Counted from the stretch's first letter, positions 35,395 to 44,241 are shown. The stretch is DNA of 64,000 bases from Tractidigestivibacter montrealensis (GCF_024741235.1 NZ_JANSKA010000002.1:62001-126000); one strand, 5' to 3'. Program-made: numbers and translations. Notes: generated from the sequence alone by a model not told the origin.

Positions 35395-36771
35395 ATGACT
35401 TGCCTTCATGGACGCGAGCTCGAGGACGAGTTCCTCTCGACGGCGCGCGAGCTTGCCGGTGATGTTGAGAGCAGGGGGGCTGGTGACCGTTACCTACTCA
35501 CCACCCACGCGCTCTACCACGGCGGACCCGTCTCCTGGGCAATGACGCCCAAGATCTTCGATGTCGCCCAGATTGAGATTCTGCGCGACGCCGCCGAGAC
35601 CATGGGCCGCATCATGGACAAGATCACGGCCGAGTACCTGCGCAACCCCGAGTTTCGCAAGCTCTTCCGCTTCTCGCCTGAGCTTGAGGAGCTCACGCTC
35701 ATTCCAACAGGCTACGAGCAGATGATCCCCATCGCGCGCGTGGACGTCTTCTTCAACGAGGAGACGGGCGACTATCAGTTCTGTGAGCTCAACACAGACG
35801 GCTCGGCGGGCATGACCTCGACCGTCGAGGTCACCCGTGCCATCCAGGCCACCCAGACCTACCGCAAGTTCGCCGAGAAGCACCCCAACATCACGACGTA
35901 CGACGTGGTGGGCGAGGCTATCGACGCCATTCGCGACACATATGTGAGCTGGGCAAATGCCGACCGTTTTGACAGCAACGTGGGCCACCCGTCGCTGTGC
36001 ATTGTCGACTACACCGAGAGCGCCTCGAAAGACGAGCTCGAGGACTTCCTCTGGCGCCTTTCCGACAAGGGCTTCTACGCCCAGTACTGCGACATTCGCG
36101 ACCTGCGCATCGAGCACGTGGCGGGCACCGACCTTCTCATGGCGCCCGGTGGCCCCGTCTCCTGCGTGTATCGTCGCGCCGTCACGTCCGAGATTGCCGA
36201 GAAGCCCTGCGCCGGCGCCGACGCCCTGGCAGAGGCCGCGCGCCGCGGCCTGGCGTGCGTCATTGGCGGTTACAGGACCTGGCCCTGCGCTACGAAGACC
36301 GTCTTCGCGATCATGCACTCTGATGCGGTGGATGGCATCCTTACGCCCGAGGAGCGTGCGTTCATCGATGCGCACGTCCCTCAGACCGTGCTGCTTGACG
36401 AGAATTCGGACCTCTCGCCCTATGCCGACAAGGACCGCTGGATCGCGAAGCCTGCAGGCGGCTACAACGCGGTGGGCGTGGTGGCCGGCCTTGACTGTAA
36501 GACGCAGGAGGAGTGGGAGAGCACACTTGCCACCTGCGCGAAGAACGGTGGGGTGGTACAGGCATACGCGCCGCAGTACCGTACGCCCACCTTGCGCGGG
36601 GGCATGCTCAAGCCTGGCGAGGACCCGCTCGAGGCTCCCGCGATGAGCAACATGGAGGGGCTCTTCCTCTTCAACGGGAAGTTCGGCGGCGTCTTTACCC
36701 GCTGTGGCATGGACAACGTCATTGGTGAGTGGACACACCGCCTCAACATGGGTTGCCTCGTCGTCGAATGA
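35395..36771 (+). CDS. Glutathionylspermidine-synthase-like ATP-grasp protein
   Basis: 458 residues from the ATG at 35395 (AGGA 10 nt upstream). 'MIPIARVDVFFNEETGDYQFCELNTDGSAGM' is the preATP-grasp hallmark of the glutathionylspermidine synthase family and of circularly permuted ATP-grasp ligases. 'RWIAKPAGGYNAVGVV' is the ATP-binding lysine loop and 'QAYAPQYRTPT', 'LFLFNGKFGGVFTRCG' finish the site. No amidase domain is attached. These enzymes join a carboxylate to an amine with ATP, but the partners in Gram-positive bacteria are unknown. It is a single-gene unit; the TGA stop is supplied by a 31-bp palindrome copy. Confidence 0.83.
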   Translation: MTCLHGRELEDEFLSTARELAGDVESRGAGDRYLLTTHALYHGGPVSWAMTPKIFDVAQIEILRDAAETMGRIMDKITAEYLRNPEFRKLFRFSPELEELTLIPTGYEQMIPIARVDVFFNEETGDYQFCELNTDGSAGMTSTVEVTRAIQATQTYRKFAEKHPNITTYDVVGEAIDAIRDTYVSWANADRFDSNVGHPSLCIVDYTESASKDELEDFLWRLSDKGFYAQYCDIRDLRIEHVAGTDLLMAPGGPVSCVYRRAVTSEIAEKPCAGADALAEAARRGLACVIGGYRTWPCATKTVFAIMHSDAVDGILTPEERAFIDAHVPQTVLLDENSDLSPYADKDRWIAKPAGGYNAVGVVAGLDCKTQEEWESTLATCAKNGGVVQAYAPQYRTPTLRGGMLKPGEDPLEAPAMSNMEGLFLFNGKFGGVFTRCGMDNVIGEWTHRLNMGCLVVE

Positions 36772-36797
36772 GACAAAGGGACAGTCCCTTTGTCTCA
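36768..36797. repeat. 31-bp palindrome, copy 3, with a duplicated right arm
   Basis: Arms as in the other copies with central A, except that the last base is C instead of T. Immediately after it, CCTTTGTCTCAT (36797-36808) repeats the outer part of the right arm. The stop TGA of the ATP-grasp gene (36769-36771) lies inside the left arm. Confidence 0.93.
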
Positions 36798-36841
36798 CCT
36801 TTGTCTCATTCTCTGCCGGCGCTATCGCTGCAGGCAGAAAA

Positions 36842-36934
36842 CTGCGCCTTAATAGCAGTCCTCCAATAAGCCGCGGGCCGTCTGCCTGCGGCTTTTCTGA
36901 CATGGGCCCTCTGCAGACTGCTATTAAGTCGCAG
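36842..36934. terminator. Nested inverted repeat with inner terminator
   Basis: Outer arms of 19 nt at 36842-36860 (starting CTGCGCCTTAATAGC) and 36916-36934 (ending CTATTAAGTCGCAG) pair with a single mismatch. Inside is a second hairpin AAGCCGC (36868-36874) / GCGGCTT (36888-36894) followed by TTCTG. The inner part can terminate transcription from the ATP-grasp gene; the outer pairing is not needed for that and is discussed as a finding. Confidence 0.7.
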
Positions 36935-37049
36935 CTTTCTAGGAGCAGCGTTTGACCTCCAGGCTGCCCGACGTCCTTTTCGCCGCCCTAATTACTGTCG
37001 TGCGCCCTTGCTAGAATCTGCCTCGATACATAACTCGCAGGAGGCAGCC

Positions 37050-38291
37050 ATGGAAGTCACCAACAAGCTTGCACCCCACCTCACGGGGCAGCTCTCGCCC
37101 CAGGCCCAGCGGGCCGTTGCAATCCGCCGCACAAGTGGGACCCTCTCGCCGTTTGCCACGCCAAATGCAGCCGCACTTCGTCGTGACAAGACCGAGCGTG
37201 ATCAGGAAAGCGTTCTTCGCCCGGCCTTTGTGCGCGACGCCGAGAAGATCATGCACATGTCTGCATACAACCGTCTTGCCGGAAAGACCCAGGTCTTCTC
37301 CTTCCGTGCAGACGACGACCTTGCGCGTCGCGGCCTGCACGTGCAGCTCGTCGCGCGCGTGGCCAGAGACATTGGCGCCGCGCTCGGCCTCAACCTCGAC
37401 CTCATCGAGGCAATTGCGCTGGGGCACGACATTGGCCACACGCCCTTTGGTCATGCTGGCGAGCGCTTTCTCAACAACGTCTACCATGCTCGTACCGGCC
37501 GTTTCTTTGCACACAACGTGCAGAGCGTTCGTGTGCTCGACGTTACCTACGGCAGGAACCTTGCGCTTCAGACCCTTGATGGCGTGATCTGCCACAACGG
37601 AGAGTTCGAGCAGCAGGTCTTCGAGACTAGTTCCCTTGCCGGCTTCGACGAGTTCGACCGTGGGGTGGAGGAGTGCTGGGAGAAGGGCGGTCCCGCCATC
37701 GCACGCCTGCGCCCCATGACGCTCGAGGGCTGCGTGGTTCGCGTCTCGGATATCATCGCCTACGTGGGCAAGGACCGCCAGGACGCCATTCGTGCCGGCC
37801 TCTGCACCGAGAAAAGCTTTGATGACGGTCTTGGAGGGGCGTACAACGCCTGGGCGCTTGGTGCCTTCGTTGCGGACGTGGTCGAGAACAGCCTGGACAA
37901 GCCACGCATCGAGATGAGCGAGGAGGGCTTTGCCGAGATGCGTCGGGCAAAGCGCGAGAACTACGAGAAGATCTACGGTGCCTCGGAGGTCAACGGGGAC
38001 TTTTCACGCGGAGTCTCGGAGCTCTTCTCGCTGCTCTACGATCACGAGCTCGAGGCTCTTCGCTCGGGCGACGAGACTTCCGCGATCTTCCGTCACCACA
38101 TCGAGCCGCTTGGTCGCCACCTCGCGCCCTACGGTCGCACGTATGACTGGGAATCAGGCCCGGACCTTGCGGTGGTGGACTTCATCTCGTCGATGACGGA
38201 CGACTACTTCATGGCCACCTGCTCGGAGCTCTTCCCCAAGGCGCGCGAGCTCTTTCCGCGCCGCGGTTACTTCAGGTGCGTGCGCCCGTAG
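37050..38291 (+). CDS. dgt: dGTP triphosphohydrolase-like HD protein
   Basis: 413 residues from the ATG behind a good AGGAGG. 'IMHMSAYNRLAGKTQVF' and 'LVARVARDIGAALGLNLDLIEAIALGHDIGHTPFGHAGE' contain the H...HD...D metal set of dNTP triphosphohydrolases. 'ICHNGEFEQQ' and 'VVRVSDIIAYVGKDRQDAI' hold the final Asp. The enzyme splits dNTPs, mainly dGTP, to deoxynucleosides and triphosphate, controlling pool size and mutation rate. TAGAAT at 37012-37017 is a likely -10, giving a short leader. The gene has no operon partners; a glutamine amidotransferase converges on it. Confidence 0.9.
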   Translation: MEVTNKLAPHLTGQLSPQAQRAVAIRRTSGTLSPFATPNAAALRRDKTERDQESVLRPAFVRDAEKIMHMSAYNRLAGKTQVFSFRADDDLARRGLHVQLVARVARDIGAALGLNLDLIEAIALGHDIGHTPFGHAGERFLNNVYHARTGRFFAHNVQSVRVLDVTYGRNLALQTLDGVICHNGEFEQQVFETSSLAGFDEFDRGVEECWEKGGPAIARLRPMTLEGCVVRVSDIIAYVGKDRQDAIRAGLCTEKSFDDGLGGAYNAWALGAFVADVVENSLDKPRIEMSEEGFAEMRRAKRENYEKIYGASEVNGDFSRGVSELFSLLYDHELEALRSGDETSAIFRHHIEPLGRHLAPYGRTYDWESGPDLAVVDFISSMTDDYFMATCSELFPKARELFPRRGYFRCVRP

Positions 38292-38354
38292 GCGTGGGGG
38301 ATGGGGGTCAATTTCTTCACTACAGAGAAGAAATCGCCTGCGGAGAGGGCAAAT

Positions 38355-38372
38355 CCTTCACTACAGTGAAGG
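38355..38372. terminator. Convergent hairpin between dgt and the amidotransferase gene
   Basis: Perfect 8-bp stem CCTTCACT / AGTGAAGG with a 2-nt centre, overlapping the last codons of the leftward gene. A similar sequence, TTCTTCACTACAGAGAAGAA, lies 45 nt earlier. Neither has a clear U-tract; together they may separate the two converging transcripts. Confidence 0.4.
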
Positions 38373-39146
38373 CTCCTCTGCCGCGCGCTTGGCCGCGCCA
38401 TGCTCGCGCGCGGCGTCGATGAAGGCGCTGAAGAGCTGCGGCTGCGTGCGGAGCTTCTCGGGATGCCATTGCACGCCCAGGAAGAAGGTCTTCTCGCTAA
38501 ACTCCAGACCCTCCGGGGTGCCGTCCTCGGCCCACGCCACAACGTGCCCCTGGGGCGCCTGCTTGCAGATGGCCTCGTGGTGCAGCGAGTTCACCTCGCC
38601 AGAAGTGAACCCCAGGATCTTTGACAGGCGGCTCGTCTCGGCAATGCGCACGTGGTGAACGGGGGTGTCCGGCTGGTCGAGCCTGCTGTGGACGATGGTC
38701 TTGGTGGGGTAGTCGCTGATGTCGCGCACAAGCGTGCCGCCTAGGGTCACGTTCATGACCTGCATGCCGCGGCAGATTCCCAGCACTGGCACGTCGGCGT
38801 CCCAGCATGCGCGCATGAGCGTCCACTCAAAGGCGTCGCGCGCAGGGCAGGTGAGCGAGATTGAGGAGTGGCTCTCCGGTGCGTAGGCATGGCCGCCAAA
38901 GGAGTCGCTGGCAATGTCGCCACCGCCTGTGAAGAGGATGCCGTCCAAGCGACGCACAATGTCGGAGACCAGGCTGGTTGCGTCAAAGCCAAAGGGGATG
39001 GTGTAGGGGAGGGCCACCGGGATGCCTCCCGCATCTGCCACCGAAGCAGCATAGTGGTCATCCGTCATGGTCCAGTTTGGGTTCTCGGGGTCCTCCCGGG
39101 GCCTAGACGTGATGCCGATGAGCGGCCTTGTGGCTGCGATTGTCAT
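38361..39146 (-). CDS. Class I glutamine amidotransferase, gamma-glutamyl-GABA hydrolase (PuuD) type
   Basis: 261 residues. 'PLIGITSRPRED' at the N-terminus, 'DGILFTGGGDIASDSFGG', nucleophile Cys in 'VLGICRGMQVMNVTLGGTLV' and the His-x-Glu pair 'VQWHPEKL' near the C-terminus define peptidase family C26. 'EVNSLHHEAI' is the usual loop before the His. Members hydrolyse gamma-glutamyl bonds, for example of gamma-glutamyl-GABA in polyamine breakdown. Together with the ATP-grasp glutathionylspermidine-synthase-like gene 1.6 kb away it could deal with gamma-glutamyl amines, but they are not in one operon. The gene runs left and has no partners. Confidence 0.9.
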   Translation of the reverse strand: MTIAATRPLIGITSRPREDPENPNWTMTDDHYAASVADAGGIPVALPYTIPFGFDATSLVSDIVRRLDGILFTGGGDIASDSFGGHAYAPESHSSISLTCPARDAFEWTLMRACWDADVPVLGICRGMQVMNVTLGGTLVRDISDYPTKTIVHSRLDQPDTPVHHVRIAETSRLSKILGFTSGEVNSLHHEAICKQAPQGHVVAWAEDGTPEGLEFSEKTFFLGVQWHPEKLRTQPQLFSAFIDAAREHGAAKRAAEEPSL

Positions 39147-39385
39147 GTTTCCTCCCCTGCGCTACGTTCCGGGGGATACCTTAGCCGACCAGAGTCGACT
39201 CAGCCTGTTTGGGTGGCCAATACAGAAAAAACGAACGTGCGGAGCGAAACAGCCAGCACGAGAAGAGCTAGGTGAGAAAGAAGGTTAGTCCCGTCGCAAC
39301 ACATTCGCACCCGAATGCGTTGCGTCTCGGCGGTCATTTCTCAGTTGCGATGCACGAGAGAAGAGCCCCGCCCACGCCCCTGGGC

Positions 39386-39391
39386 TACAAT
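39386..39391 (+). promoter_or_regulatory. -10 box placing the rarA start codon at the transcript 5' end
   Basis: TACAAT is followed by only seven bases and then the ATG at 39399. No Shine-Dalgarno sequence fits between. If this is the -10 the mRNA is leaderless. A matching -35 is not obvious. Confidence 0.5.
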
Positions 39392-39398
39392 CGCTTGC

Positions 39399-40829
39399 AT
39401 GGACAACCTCTTCACCAACATAGAGCGCTACAAGCGCACGATGAACGCTCCCCTCGCCGCGCGCATGCGTCCGCAGACCCTCGAGGAGTACGTTGGCCAG
39501 ACCGAGGCCGTTGGCCCCGGCAGCTGGCTTCGCACGGCAATCGAGCACGACACGCTCTCCTCGGTGATTCTCTACGGCCCGGCCGGTACGGGAAAGACCA
39601 CGCTGGCGCGCATCATCGCTAACTCGACGCACGCGGAGTTTGTCGAGGTCTCGGCCGTCACGGGCACTGTGAAGGACCTCCGGCGCGAGATAGAGGCCGC
39701 CGAAAGCCGCCTGCTCTCCCTGGGCCGTCGCACAATCCTCTTTGTGGACGAGATACACCGCTTCAACCGCTCGCAGCAGGACGCGCTACTGCACGCTGTG
39801 GAGGACCGGACCGTGGTCCTGGTGGGTGCCACGACCGAGAACCCCTACTTCGAGGTGAACTCCGCACTGCTCTCGCGCTCGCGCGTGGTGGAACTCGAGC
39901 CGCTCGATGATAACTCCATCCGCACCATCGTGCGCCGCGCAGTCACCTCGGAGTATGGCCTCAAGGGCGCCTTCACCCTCGATGACGACGCGCTCGAGGA
40001 GATTGTCACCCTTGCCGGCGGCGACGGCCGGGCGTCTCTCACCTCGCTCGAGCTGGCAAGCCAGATGGCAGCTCCGGCAGGCACCGCCACGCCCGAGGCG
40101 CCCGTGCGCATCACGCGAGCCCACGTGCTTGAGGCCAACCCACGCCACGGTCTGTCCTACGACAAGTCCGGCGACATGCACTACGACATCATCTCCGCTT
40201 TCATCAAGTCCATGCGTGGAAGCGACCCAGACGCGGCGCTCTACTGGCTGGCGCGCATGCTCGACGCGGGGGAGGACCCCAAGTTCATCGCGCGGCGCAT
40301 CTTCATCCTGGCCTCGGAGGACATTGGCAATGCGGATCCGCAGGCGCTTCTCGTTGCCGAGGCGGCATTCAAGGCAACCGAGGTCATCGGCCTTCCGGAG
40401 TGCCGCATCAACCTCGCGCAGGCCGTGGAGTATATGGCGCTTGCGCCAAAGTCCAACGCCGCCGAGGCGGGGATTGACGCTGCGCTGAAGGAGGTCCGCG
40501 AGGGACCGCGCCGAGAGGTGCCCAGCTACCTGCGCGACAGGCATCGTCCCGGCTCCGACGAGTACGGTCCCTACCTCTACCCCCACAACTATCCCGCTGG
40601 CTGGGTGGAGCAGCGCTACCTGCCCCAGGGCCTCGAGCGCGGTGCGTTCTATCACCCCAGCCCCCGCGGTTGGGAGGCCTGGCGCATTGAGGCCACGGGG
40701 CGCGACCGGGCAGGGCTTCAACCCAAGCCGGTGGATGACGGCGAGAAGGGCACCGCAGGTGCTGCCGGCGCGGACGCTGCCGCGAACGGCGCCGATCCCA
40801 CCAAAAACGACGCTCCCGGCAAGGCGTAG
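39399..40829 (+). CDS. rarA: Replication-associated recombination protein A (AAA+ ATPase)
   Basis: 476 residues. 'PLAARMRPQTLEEYVGQ', Walker A 'LYGPAGTGKTTLA', Walker B 'ILFVDEIHRFNRSQQDALL', sensor 1 'LVGATTENPYFEVNSALLSR' and the C-terminal 'DPDAALYWLARMLDAGEDPKFIARRI' are typical of RarA/MgsA/WRNIP1. It acts at stalled replication forks with SSB. The C-terminus carries an extra Ala/Gly/Asp-rich tail of about 30 residues after the conserved end. An open frame continues upstream, but homology starts at 39399, where no ribosome-binding site exists and a -10 lies 8 nt before, suggesting a leaderless transcript. Confidence 0.93.
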   Translation: MDNLFTNIERYKRTMNAPLAARMRPQTLEEYVGQTEAVGPGSWLRTAIEHDTLSSVILYGPAGTGKTTLARIIANSTHAEFVEVSAVTGTVKDLRREIEAAESRLLSLGRRTILFVDEIHRFNRSQQDALLHAVEDRTVVLVGATTENPYFEVNSALLSRSRVVELEPLDDNSIRTIVRRAVTSEYGLKGAFTLDDDALEEIVTLAGGDGRASLTSLELASQMAAPAGTATPEAPVRITRAHVLEANPRHGLSYDKSGDMHYDIISAFIKSMRGSDPDAALYWLARMLDAGEDPKFIARRIFILASEDIGNADPQALLVAEAAFKATEVIGLPECRINLAQAVEYMALAPKSNAAEAGIDAALKEVREGPRREVPSYLRDRHRPGSDEYGPYLYPHNYPAGWVEQRYLPQGLERGAFYHPSPRGWEAWRIEATGRDRAGLQPKPVDDGEKGTAGAAGADAAANGADPTKNDAPGKA

Positions 40830-41042
40830 GCGCCGAGAAATACCGCTCGCCGCCTCTCGCACCACCGCTTGGCCCTTCCGTCTGCCGTTTCAGGATGCAG
40901 GACACGCCAGAAATTCGACAGGTTAGTACGGTTCCCCTCATTCGAGGCTTCATCGATTTGTAATGACTCTCGAGCAAGGCGCACCGAATACCGATGCGCG
41001 GGATGGCCGGGATGGTCCCGGCCAGAGGGGAAGGAACCTAGC

Positions 41043-41534
41043 ATGAAGAAGCAGGTACTGGTTGCGGGTCTGCTTGCCGCAACGCTCTGCATGCCGCTCG
41101 CGGCCTGCGGTGGCTCGTCGAGCTCGTCTACCAGCGCGTCGTCCTCCACGACCACGAGCAGCACGAGCACGACCTCCAGCTCGTCGAGCGACAGCTCCAG
41201 CTCCGACTTTGACGCCAACAAGGCCTATGCGGGCCAGTGGCGCGGCTCCGTCGAGATTACCGGCCAGACCGTCTACGGCACCGCCGGCGGCAGCGAGCAG
41301 ATGCTCGACGTGAACCTGAACGATGACGGCACCTGCGAGGTCAAGCCTCTCGAGGCGCACGCCGACCTCCTCACCGACACGGGCACCTGGGAGGGCACCG
41401 AGGACGAGATCACGCTGCACCTCTCGTCCAAGGACATTACGCTCAAGGTCGTCGACAAGAACACGCTTGAGGGCAACGCTGCCGACTTCGACATCGCCGA
41501 CTTCGACACCATCAACTTCGACTTCTACGGCTAA
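41043..41534 (+). CDS. Small secreted lipoprotein of unknown function
   Basis: 163 residues with a good GGGAAGGA ribosome-binding site. The signal peptide 'KKQVLVAGLLAATLCMPLAACGG' ends in lipobox LAAC (lipidated Cys22). A 35-residue Ser/Thr linker follows, then a roughly 95-residue beta-rich domain beginning 'KAYAGQWRGSVEITGQTVYG' and ending in Asp/Phe-rich strands ('DIADFDTINFDF'). The order lipid anchor, flexible linker, lipocalin-like small domain is common in Gram-positive surface lipoproteins of unknown role. Its TAA is directly joined to a 31-bp palindrome copy. No homologous family can be named with confidence. Confidence 0.8.
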   Translation: MKKQVLVAGLLAATLCMPLAACGGSSSSSTSASSSTTTSSTSTTSSSSSDSSSSDFDANKAYAGQWRGSVEITGQTVYGTAGGSEQMLDVNLNDDGTCEVKPLEAHADLLTDTGTWEGTEDEITLHLSSKDITLKVVDKNTLEGNAADFDIADFDTINFDFYG

Positions 41535-41564
41535 TGAGACAAAGGGACAGTCCCTTTGTCTCAT
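41534..41564. repeat. 31-bp palindrome, copy 4, joined to the lipoprotein stop
   Basis: Perfect arms with central A. The last A of the TAA stop of the lipoprotein gene (41532-41534) is the first base of the element. Confidence 0.95.
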
Positions 41565-41631
41565 GACGGGCCACGCGGGTGGGCGTTGGGAGCGCCCCGC
41601 CCGTAGGCCCTAACGCTACGCGGGAATCGCC

Positions 41632-41688
41632 ACGGCCACATGGCCGTGCGGAGGGAAGGCTGCGGCCCCCTGTGGGAGGGGGACCGCA
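41632..41688 (+). promoter_or_regulatory. Structured 5' leader of the GH3 gene
   Basis: Two hairpins: ACGGCCA (41632-41638) / TGGCCGT (41641-41647), and TGCGG-C-CCCC (41661-41670) paired with GGGG-A-CCGCA (41679-41688) with one mismatch. The AGAGGAG ribosome-binding site comes only 6 nt after the second. No known riboswitch class was recognised. Confidence 0.45.
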
Positions 41689-41705
41689 CGACAAGAGGAG
41701 AAAGA

Positions 41706-44189
41706 ATGGGAAACAACCTGACGCGCAGGAACTTCCTTGCTGGGTCGGCTGCCGCGGCGGCGCTCGCAGGGCTTGCTGGGTGCTCGTCCGGTGGAACCGC
41801 GACGAGCACGGACGACGCTGCGAACAAGAAGGGCAACGGCTACACCGAGACGGCAACCGACTACGGATACACCATCGTCGATAACGGCGACGGCAAGCAG
41901 CTGTCCTACTCGCCAGATTCCGGCCTCAAGCTCATCGAGAAGGACGGCTACGCGTTCAAGGACTTCGAGGGCACCGGCGAGCTGGTTCCCTACGAGGACT
42001 GGCGCCTTTCCGCCGAGGAGCGTGCCGAGGATCTTGCTGGGCGAATCAGTATCGAGCAGATTGCCGGCCTCATGTGCTTCTCGGCCCACCAGCGCCAGAT
42101 TGATGACGACGACCTCGTCAACGATGAGCGTAAGACATTCCTTGACGGTGGAGTTCGCTGCATCCTCAACGCTGCTTCTGGTTATCCCGCATTCAAGCAG
42201 GCGAATCTTGCCAATGCGGTCCAGGCATATGTCGAGGCTTCCGACAACAAGATTCCGGCACTGTTCTCGTCTGACCCGCGTCAGGGCAAGAACTGTTATG
42301 ACTGGCCGGGCAACCTTGCGCTTGCGGCAACGTTTGACCCAGAGGTTGCAAAGGAAGCGGGTGCCGGGCAGGCAGCGGACCTCCGCAAGATGGGTATCGC
42401 CAACTTCCTCGCTCCCCAGACTGACATTGCCTCCGACCCGCGCTGGGCTCGCTTCAACGGAACCTTCGGTGAGGACCCTGCCCTTTCTCGCGACATGGTT
42501 CGCAGCTTCATCGACGGTGTCCAGTCGACGGTCGACGAGAACGGAGAGGACCAGGGCTGGGGAGACGACTCCGTTGTCGCAATGGTCAAGCACTGGCCTG
42601 CCGAGGGCGCGGGCGAGGGTGGCCGCGAGGGCCACAGCGATCAGGGCAAGTTCGCCGTTTACCCTGGCAACAACTTTAATGCGCTCATGATCCCCTTCGT
42701 GGACGGCGCCTTCAAGCTCGAAGGCAAGACTGGCAGCGCTGGCAACGTAATGACGTCCTATACCGTCGCGTTCGACGAGGATAACGAGTACGGCGAGCTG
42801 GTTGGCTCTGGCTTCTCCACTCACAAAGTCACCGACCTTCTCCGCGGCGAGTATGGTTTCGAGGGAGCCGCTTGCACCGACTGGGCAGTTCTCAACGATC
42901 CCGACGGCGATGGCAACTGGACCTGCTGGGGCCTTGAGGACACCTCTGTGTGGACTCCCGCCAAGCGTGCCTCCAAGGCCGTCGAGGTTGGCGTAGACCA
43001 GATGGGTGGCTGCAACGATCCCACCTTGCTTATGTCTGCCTATGAGGATATGAAGGGGCAGCTCGGCGAGGAGGAGGCGGAGAAGAACTTCCGCGCATCA
43101 GCCAAGCGTGTCCTGCTCGGCTATTTCTACACCGGAATGTTCGAGAATGCATACGTCGACCCGGACACCGCTCGTACTACCATCGATAAGACCGACGAAG
43201 AGATTGCTGCCAAGGCTCTTGACGCCCAGGTAAAGGGTATCGTAATGCTCAAGAACCACGGTGGCGTTATCAAGAAGGCAGAGGGTTCCGACAAGCCGAA
43301 GGTCTACGTCCCGATGCGCTATACGCCTGCCGCAACCACCGCTTCTGGCATGGGTAAGCTCAAGTGGACTACCGCTTCCGCAACGTGCGAACTTCCGCTT
43401 GTCCAGGGCACACTCGAGAAGTACTTCGATGTTGTCACCGACACTCTTGCGGACACCTTGACGGGTCCGGCGGACGAGAAGACCGGCGATGCCACGCCTG
43501 CCTCCGAGGATCTCACGCGTCTTACCGCCGCTGATATTGCCGACGTTGATTACGTGCTCGTGTGCGCCAAGGCTCCCACGAACGCCTCTGCACGTCGCGG
43601 CTGCGACCAGGACGGGAACTTCATCCCGCTCTCCCTGCAGTATCGTCCCTATACTGCAGACTCCGAGTACGTGCGTCAGACCTCGATTGCTGGCGATCCT
43701 TCCGACGGCTCCAAGTGGGCAGAGCACGAGAGCGCCAAGGGCGTGGAGATTGAGAACCGTAGCTACTTCGGCCGCACCTCTCTCATGACCAACGAGAACC
43801 AGCTCGATCAGATTCTTGAGGCGGCAGCGCTTGCCAAAGAGGCTGGCAAGCCTTGCATCGTGATTCTCGACATCACCCAGCCCATGTGCGTCTACGAGTT
43901 CGAGTCTGAGGTTGACGCCATTCTCGTCTCTATGTCCGGCTCTACCGAGGCTGCATGCCGTGTTGTCGCCGGCCAGGATGAGCCTTCTGGGCTTCTCCCC
44001 ATGCAGATGCCAAAGGACATGGTCGAGGTTGAGAAGCAGCTTGAGGACGTGCCCCGCGATATGGAGTGCTACACCGACGCCGACGGCAACACTTATGACT
44101 TTGCCTTTGGCCTCAACTACTCCGGCAAGATCTCGGACGATCGTACGAAGAAGTACTACGTCGATCCTCTGACCAAGCCCGAGGCTTAG
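41706..44189 (+). CDS. Glycoside hydrolase family 3, Tat-exported lipoprotein
   Basis: 827 residues. The N-terminus 'TRRNFLAGSAAAAALAGLAGC' is a twin-arginine signal with lipobox LAGC (Cys26). The GH3 N-domain (about 95-420) includes 'IPALFSSDPRQG', 'NFLAPQTDIASDPRWARFNGTFGEDP', 'VAMVKHWPAEGAGEGGREGH' and the nucleophile Asp392 in 'CTDW'. The C-domain follows from about 500 ('GIVMLKNHGGVI') and ends in 'GLNYSGKI'. It likely removes terminal beta-glucosyl or similar sugars outside the membrane. AGAGGAG lies before the ATG at 41706. From about codon 45 onward third positions hold more T than in neighbouring genes. A strong terminator follows. Confidence 0.9.
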   Translation: MGNNLTRRNFLAGSAAAAALAGLAGCSSGGTATSTDDAANKKGNGYTETATDYGYTIVDNGDGKQLSYSPDSGLKLIEKDGYAFKDFEGTGELVPYEDWRLSAEERAEDLAGRISIEQIAGLMCFSAHQRQIDDDDLVNDERKTFLDGGVRCILNAASGYPAFKQANLANAVQAYVEASDNKIPALFSSDPRQGKNCYDWPGNLALAATFDPEVAKEAGAGQAADLRKMGIANFLAPQTDIASDPRWARFNGTFGEDPALSRDMVRSFIDGVQSTVDENGEDQGWGDDSVVAMVKHWPAEGAGEGGREGHSDQGKFAVYPGNNFNALMIPFVDGAFKLEGKTGSAGNVMTSYTVAFDEDNEYGELVGSGFSTHKVTDLLRGEYGFEGAACTDWAVLNDPDGDGNWTCWGLEDTSVWTPAKRASKAVEVGVDQMGGCNDPTLLMSAYEDMKGQLGEEEAEKNFRASAKRVLLGYFYTGMFENAYVDPDTARTTIDKTDEEIAAKALDAQVKGIVMLKNHGGVIKKAEGSDKPKVYVPMRYTPAATTASGMGKLKWTTASATCELPLVQGTLEKYFDVVTDTLADTLTGPADEKTGDATPASEDLTRLTAADIADVDYVLVCAKAPTNASARRGCDQDGNFIPLSLQYRPYTADSEYVRQTSIAGDPSDGSKWAEHESAKGVEIENRSYFGRTSLMTNENQLDQILEAAALAKEAGKPCIVILDITQPMCVYEFESEVDAILVSMSGSTEAACRVVAGQDEPSGLLPMQMPKDMVEVEKQLEDVPRDMECYTDADGNTYDFAFGLNYSGKISDDRTKKYYVDPLTKPEA

Positions 44190-44199
44190 TTCCACCCTC

Positions 44200-44240
44200 C
44201 CTGCTCGACCGCACTCTCCCGGCGGTCGAGCAGGTCCCCT
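44200..44240 (+). terminator. Strong terminator after the GH3 gene
   Basis: Perfect 13-bp stem CCTGCTCGACCGC (44200-44212) / GCGGTCGAGCAGG (44222-44234) with a 9-nt loop, then TCCCCTT. A 31-bp palindrome begins 7 nt later. Confidence 0.8.
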
Positions 44241-44241
44241 T

